A stretch of DNA of 24,661 bases from an uncultured Collinsella sp. (GTDB lineage Bacteria > Actinomycetota > Coriobacteriia > Coriobacteriales > Coriobacteriaceae): assembly GCA_959020035.1 (NCBI GenBank), contig CAUEQX010000009.1, forward strand, positions 1-24,661, written 5' to 3'. Each line of letters opens with the position of its first letter. The stretch's first letter is position 1. The notes under the pieces are model-generated. The model searched no databases. It was not told the DNA's origin and saw only the letters and a program-made list of their open reading frames with translations. This document shows positions 21,467-24,661 of the stretch, one piece after another. The translations under genes and the position numbers were made by a program.

Positions 21467-22636
21467 ATGAGCACATACGCAATTAAGGCTGACAAGTTCT
21501 TCTTGCCGGCAGGCCCGCAACTGGGCGGCTATCTTATGGTCGAGGATGGCGTCTTTGGCGCCTGGCAGGCCGACGAGCCCTCTTGCGAGATTAAGGACTA
21601 CACGGGATCGTGGATCGCACCGGGTATGGTCGATACTCACATCCATGGCTTCTACAACCACTCAACTACCGATAACGATCCCGAGGGCATCGATATCAGC
21701 TCGACCGAGCTCGCCCGTCGCGGTACCACCAGCTGGCTGCCCACGACGTTCACCGATGGCGTCGAGCAGATCAAGGACGCCTGCGCTGCCATCGCTCAGG
21801 CGGACGAGGGTCGCGGCCCCGACTTCTGCGGTGCCCGCATTCAGGGCATCTACCTGGAGGGCCCCTTCTTTACCATGAAGCACGTGGGCGCGCAGAACCC
21901 CGCTTACCTCATCGATCCCTCTGAGGAGGTCTTCGATCAGTGGCAGGAGGCTGCGGGTGGTCGCATCGTTAAGAGCGCCATGGCGGCCGAGCGCGACGGT
22001 GCCGCTGCTTATGCGGCTGCTCTGAACGCCAAGGGTGTGGTGACCAGCATCGGTCACTCCGACGCCACCTACGATGAGTGCATCGCCGCCATCAACGCCG
22101 GTGCCAGCTGCTTTACGCATACCTATAACGGTCAGCGCGGGCTGCATCACCGTGAGCCCGGTGTCGTGGGCGCTGCCATGTCCACGCCCGAGACCTACGC
22201 CGAGATCATCTGCGACGGCAAGCACGTAAACCCTGCCGCCATCAAGGCGCTGCTGCAGGCAAAGGGCTGGCAGCACACGGTGCTCATCACCGACTGCCTG
22301 GGTTGCGGCGGCATGCCTGAGGGCAGCTACACCAGTGGTGGCATGGACGTCATCATGAAGGACAGCCTGTGCTGGCTCGCCGACGGCAAGAGCATTGCCG
22401 GCTCGGTGCTCACGCTTGCCCAGGGCGTCAAGAACATCGTCGACTGGGGCATCGCCAGCGCCGATATCGCTATTCGCATGGCAACCGAGGTGCCGGCACG
22501 CTCCGCGCACATCGAGGATAAGTGCGGCAGCATCATGCCGGGTCGCGACGCCGACTTTGTCGTGTTCGACCATGAGCTCACCCTCGTCGAGACGTATGTT
22601 GGCGGCCAGAGCGTCGGCAACGCCTTTACCGAGTAA
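21467..22636 (+). CDS. nagA: N-acetyl-hexosamine-6-phosphate deacetylase
   Basis: A 389-residue amidohydrolase of the NagA/AgaA family, removing acetate from GlcNAc-6-P or GalNAc-6-P. Metal and active-site residues are in place: HIH at 58-60, E131 in YLEGP, H197 in GHSDA, H218 in FTHTYNG, H253 in GKHV and the catalytic D276 in LITDC. E. coli NagA has HLYNAM where this has HTYNGQ. Beside agaS and a lacC-like gene the natural substrate is probably GalNAc-6-P (agaA role); sequence alone does not separate the two. ATG 21467 has AAGGAG 5 nt upstream; the TTT-rich frame before it is terminator sequence. A TATAAG at 21421 is a weak promoter candidate. Confidence 0.9.
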   Translation: MSTYAIKADKFFLPAGPQLGGYLMVEDGVFGAWQADEPSCEIKDYTGSWIAPGMVDTHIHGFYNHSTTDNDPEGIDISSTELARRGTTSWLPTTFTDGVEQIKDACAAIAQADEGRGPDFCGARIQGIYLEGPFFTMKHVGAQNPAYLIDPSEEVFDQWQEAAGGRIVKSAMAAERDGAAAYAAALNAKGVVTSIGHSDATYDECIAAINAGASCFTHTYNGQRGLHHREPGVVGAAMSTPETYAEIICDGKHVNPAAIKALLQAKGWQHTVLITDCLGCGGMPEGSYTSGGMDVIMKDSLCWLADGKSIAGSVLTLAQGVKNIVDWGIASADIAIRMATEVPARSAHIEDKCGSIMPGRDADFVVFDHELTLVETYVGGQSVGNAFTE

Positions 22637-22641
22637 CGATA

Positions 22642-22680
22642 GAAAAAGACGGCGGGCCCGAATCTGCTCGGACCCGCCGT
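22642..22680 (-). terminator. Terminator of the flavodoxin gene
   Basis: A 13-bp stem (22649-22661 with 22668-22680, one mismatch). The U-tract (CTTTTTCT) appears only on the minus strand, so it ends the flavodoxin transcript; nagA converges on it from the other side. Confidence 0.8.
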
Positions 22681-22711
22681 ATGGGTTAAACGCTCAAAAG
22701 CACCTTAACAG

Positions 22712-23296
22712 TTACAGCTTGTTAGCGATCTTCTTTGCCGTGCGCTTAACGCCGGCCACCAGGCCTCCTGCAGGATGCTCCTTCTCGTATGCTAGGCGCT
22801 TCTCGCGCTTGGCGTACTCTTCGACGATGATGTCGCCATACTCGTCTTCGATCTTGTCGAAAAAGTCGACGGCGCCCTTAATTTCCTCAGCGGTCGGGTG
22901 TCCCTTTTGGACACCGCCGGCGAGCTTGAACGGACCCCACGTATCAAAGCCGGGGCAGCCGTAGACACCCATAAAGATGGCCTGCCTCATGCGGCAGATG
23001 CCATCGATATCCTTGCCGTACCACTTGTTTTTGCCACCGTAGGTCATAAGGCCAAACACCTTGTCCTGCGGCTGCAGCACGTTCGTGAGCACGCGTGCCA
23101 TGTCCTTGTCGATCTCGGAGTAATAGATGCCCGTGGCGACACCGATCAGATGATATTCGTGCAGGTTGGGATACTCGTTTTTACCGAGTGACTTCACGTC
23201 GAGGGTATCGATTTCGGGGTGCGCCTCGACGATGGCGTCCACGAGCTTTTTCGTATTGCCGTGATGGCGCGAGGCGTAGAGGATGATGGTTCGCAT
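22712..23296 (-). CDS. Flavodoxin-domain protein
   Basis: A 194-residue protein with an N-terminal flavodoxin fold: first strand RTIILYASRHHGNTKKLVDAI, where SRHHGNT (9-15) is the FMN-phosphate loop, followed by IGVATGIYYSEI and KVFGLMTYGG, the later FMN-contact strands. Residues 155-194 are a basic helical tail (AKREKRLAYEKEH, VKRTAKKIANKL). Such proteins are electron carriers or NAD(P)H-quinone-type reductases; no partner is adjacent. The ATG at 23296 is 7 nt after AAAGG and starts the fold; the ATG at 23326 adds ten residues without support. It lies against the amino-sugar genes and may not belong to them. Confidence 0.88.
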   Translation of the reverse strand: MRTIILYASRHHGNTKKLVDAIVEAHPEIDTLDVKSLGKNEYPNLHEYHLIGVATGIYYSEIDKDMARVLTNVLQPQDKVFGLMTYGGKNKWYGKDIDGICRMRQAIFMGVYGCPGFDTWGPFKLAGGVQKGHPTAEEIKGAVDFFDKIEDEYGDIIVEEYAKREKRLAYEKEHPAGGLVAGVKRTAKKIANKL

Positions 23297-23333
23297 AAGA
23301 AGGCCTTTCAGCTGTAATTGCATCAATGTCTGT

Positions 23334-23343
23334 ATGGTACCCC
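23334..23343 (-). promoter_or_regulatory. Promoter-like GGGGTACCAT before the flavodoxin gene
   Basis: The minus strand reads GGGGTACCAT 37 nt before the start codon, one base different from the tmk and comF blocks, and again forms the second arm of a CCCC/GGGG inverted repeat (23336-23344 with 23353-23362). Confidence 0.35.
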
Positions 23344-23452
23344 GTTACATGGCGGGGATACCGGACGCATCGATGAACGTGCGGGTTTGTCCTTTGGTCA
23401 GGGCCGAGACGGGTTCTTGCGAGCAAAAAGCAGTTGTTCGAAAGGATGGGCA

Positions 23453-24334
23453 ATGGAATACGCTCTCTCCAACGATTCGATTTCTATTAAGGTGTCCACG
23501 GCTGGTGGTTCGTTTACCTCGATTGAGGCCGGAGGTCGCGAGTATCTGTGGCAGGGCGATCCCGCCGTGTGGTCCGGCCAGGCACCAATTTGCTTCCCGA
23601 TTTGCGGAGGCTTGCGCGATAACAGCGCCATGACGTTTGCCGGGCATCATGTAAAGCTCGCTCGCCACGGGTTTGCGCGCAAACAGGAGTGGAGGCTGCT
23701 GAGTCAAGGCGAGAACGAGCTGGCGATGTGCCTGGCTTCGGAGGATAACGCCGCGCTGCTGAGCGATTATCCGTATCCGTTTAAACTTGTCGCCCGCTAT
23801 ACGCTCGAGGACGCTGCCGTGCGCGTTTCCTACGAGGTCACCAACGAGGGAACCGAGGACATGCCGTTCTTTATCGGCGGTCATCCCGGCTTTAGGTGTC
23901 CGCTCGATGAGGGCGAGGCCTATACGGACTACGAGCTGCGCTTTGAGAAAGACGAGGCTGCGGAGCTCTGCACCGCCGTTCCCTCGACTGGATTGATTGA
24001 CGTGGCAAACCGCTCCAAGAACCCCATGGTGGGAAAGACGCTGCCCCTGTCGCACGAGCTCTTCGATTTTGCGGAGACCATCTTTGATGTGCTCGAGAGC
24101 CGTCAGGTCACGCTTTCCAAAAAGGGCGAGGACAAGGGCGTCCGCCTGAGCTTTGAGGGCTTCCCGTATCTCATTGTGTGGAGTAAGCCCGAGGGCGATT
24201 TTGTGGCAGTTGAACCCTGGGGCGGCCTTTCGACCTGCTCCGATGAGGACGACGTGCTTGAGCACAAGCGCGGCTGCCTTATCGCCAAGCCCAAAGAAAC
24301 CATCGTGCGCTCGTTCACGATTGAGATCCTGTAA
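23453..24334 (+). CDS. Aldose 1-epimerase-like protein (LacX type)
   Basis: A 293-residue beta-sandwich mutarotase-family protein. Visible catalytic features: RHGFAR at 71-76, the general-acid histidine H144 in GGHPGF and the general-base glutamate E254 in VAVEPW. GGHPGFRCPL is characteristic of the LacX branch, found beside tagatose-6-phosphate pathway genes in lactococci. It would interconvert anomers of a galactose- or amino-sugar-type substrate. AAAGGATGGG lies 6 nt before the ATG. It probably forms an operon with the kinase gene 59 nt downstream. Confidence 0.88.
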   Translation: MEYALSNDSISIKVSTAGGSFTSIEAGGREYLWQGDPAVWSGQAPICFPICGGLRDNSAMTFAGHHVKLARHGFARKQEWRLLSQGENELAMCLASEDNAALLSDYPYPFKLVARYTLEDAAVRVSYEVTNEGTEDMPFFIGGHPGFRCPLDEGEAYTDYELRFEKDEAAELCTAVPSTGLIDVANRSKNPMVGKTLPLSHELFDFAETIFDVLESRQVTLSKKGEDKGVRLSFEGFPYLIVWSKPEGDFVAVEPWGGLSTCSDEDDVLEHKRGCLIAKPKETIVRSFTIEIL

Positions 24335-24393
24335 TTCCGTTTTGTCGACTCGTATCGCGAGGCACAAGGAGCCTGCGAGATAAGGAGCTAAAA

Positions 24394-24661
24394 ATGATCC
24401 TCACCGTTACGATGAACCCGTCTGTCGATACGCGCTATCAGCTCGATGAGCTCGTCATCGACGACGTCAACCGTGTGACGCCCGAAAAGACCGCCGGCGG
24501 CAAGGGCCTTAACGTAGCCCGCGTCCTTGGTCAGCTGGGCGACGACGTTGTGGCAACCGGTTTGCTCGGCGGACACATGGGCGCCTACATGGCTGAGCTC
24601 ATGGCTGCCCACGGCATTAAGAATGATTTTGTGCCCCTCAAGGGCGACACTCGCATTTGCC
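24394..24661 (+). CDS. lacC: Tagatose-6-phosphate kinase (PfkB family), N-terminal part
   Basis: Open from ATG 24394 to the window edge (89 codons). The fragment begins MILTVTMNPSVDTRYQLDEL and has KTAGGKGLNVARVLGQLG, the PfkB N-terminal substrate motif; VATGLLGG and GDTRIC follow. This matches LacC (tagatose-6-phosphate to tagatose-1,6-bisphosphate) better than FruK, particularly in the YQLDEL and KTAGGKGLNV stretches, though 1-phosphofructokinase remains possible. AAGGAG lies 8 nt upstream. With AgaS making tagatose-6-phosphate just upstream, the LacC assignment fits the locus. The catalytic C-terminal GAGD motif is outside the window. Confidence 0.85.
   Translation, partial: MILTVTMNPSVDTRYQLDELVIDDVNRVTPEKTAGGKGLNVARVLGQLGDDVVATGLLGGHMGAYMAELMAAHGIKNDFVPLKGDTRIC

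Noticed and set aside
1..24661. CRISPR arrays, tRNA and rRNA genes, complete insertion sequences
   Set aside because: I found no regular repeat-spacer array, no tRNA-like or rRNA-like sequence, and no transposase or integrase gene.

Overview
The window is high-GC, densely coded bacterial DNA. Gene content and style (tmk-holB-PSP1 order, GC-rich codon use, good AGGAGG-type ribosome sites, frequent terminator hairpins) suggest a gut actinobacterium of the class Coriobacteriia, most like Collinsella. That assignment is inference from pattern, not from a search.

Layout. (1) 1-402: start of a minus-strand zinc-ribbon protein cut by the window edge, then two strong palindromic repeats in a non-coding gap. 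(2) 403-5912: housekeeping run tmk (dTMP kinase), holB (DNA polymerase III delta-prime), a PSP1/RicT-family protein with a very long arginine-rich tail, then, behind a strong leader hairpin, a ComF-type phosphoribosyltransferase and an unrecognised protein with a Vsr/DUF559-like C-terminus. (3) 5913-6663: non-coding, with a 217-bp MITE-like element bounded by 33-bp perfect terminal inverted repeats, overlapping alternative hairpins, a TATAAT promoter and a leader of about 340 nt. (4) 6664-9607: a solute-binding lipoprotein, long-form hibernation factor hpf, and a DegV protein. (5) 9706-13025: tight four-gene operon of a beta-hydroxyacid dehydrogenase with a His/Cys metal-binding tail, a small membrane protein, a HEAT-like protein and NAD-type isocitrate dehydrogenase. 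(6) 13152-15239: a membrane-anchored SurA-N-like protein, then a convergent two-gene minus-strand unit (DUF2975-like membrane protein plus YozG-like HTH) with a palindrome over its promoter.

(7) 15240-24661: an amino-sugar catabolic locus. A 700-bp regulatory region leads into a mannose-family PTS (EIIA, YajC-like protein, EIIB, EIIC, EIID), followed by a UTRA-type GntR regulator, agaS, a nagA/agaA-type deacetylase, an aldose-epimerase-like protein and the start of lacC (tagatose-6-phosphate kinase); a flavodoxin gene on the opposite strand interrupts the run. Read together, the likely pathway is GalNAc import and phosphorylation, deacetylation to GalN-6-P, AgaS deamination/isomerisation to tagatose-6-P, and LacC phosphorylation to tagatose-1,6-bisphosphate; the aldolase would lie outside the window.

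The most interesting signals are regulatory. A TGGTTACTACCAG operator sits in the PTS and agaS promoters with a degenerate copy at the gntR promoter. The PTS upstream region also carries cre-like boxes and a duplicated 16-bp motif. Other highlights are the metal-binding tail on the dehydrogenase, the PSP1 tail, the MITE-like repeat, and a GGGGTAYCAT element shared by three promoters.
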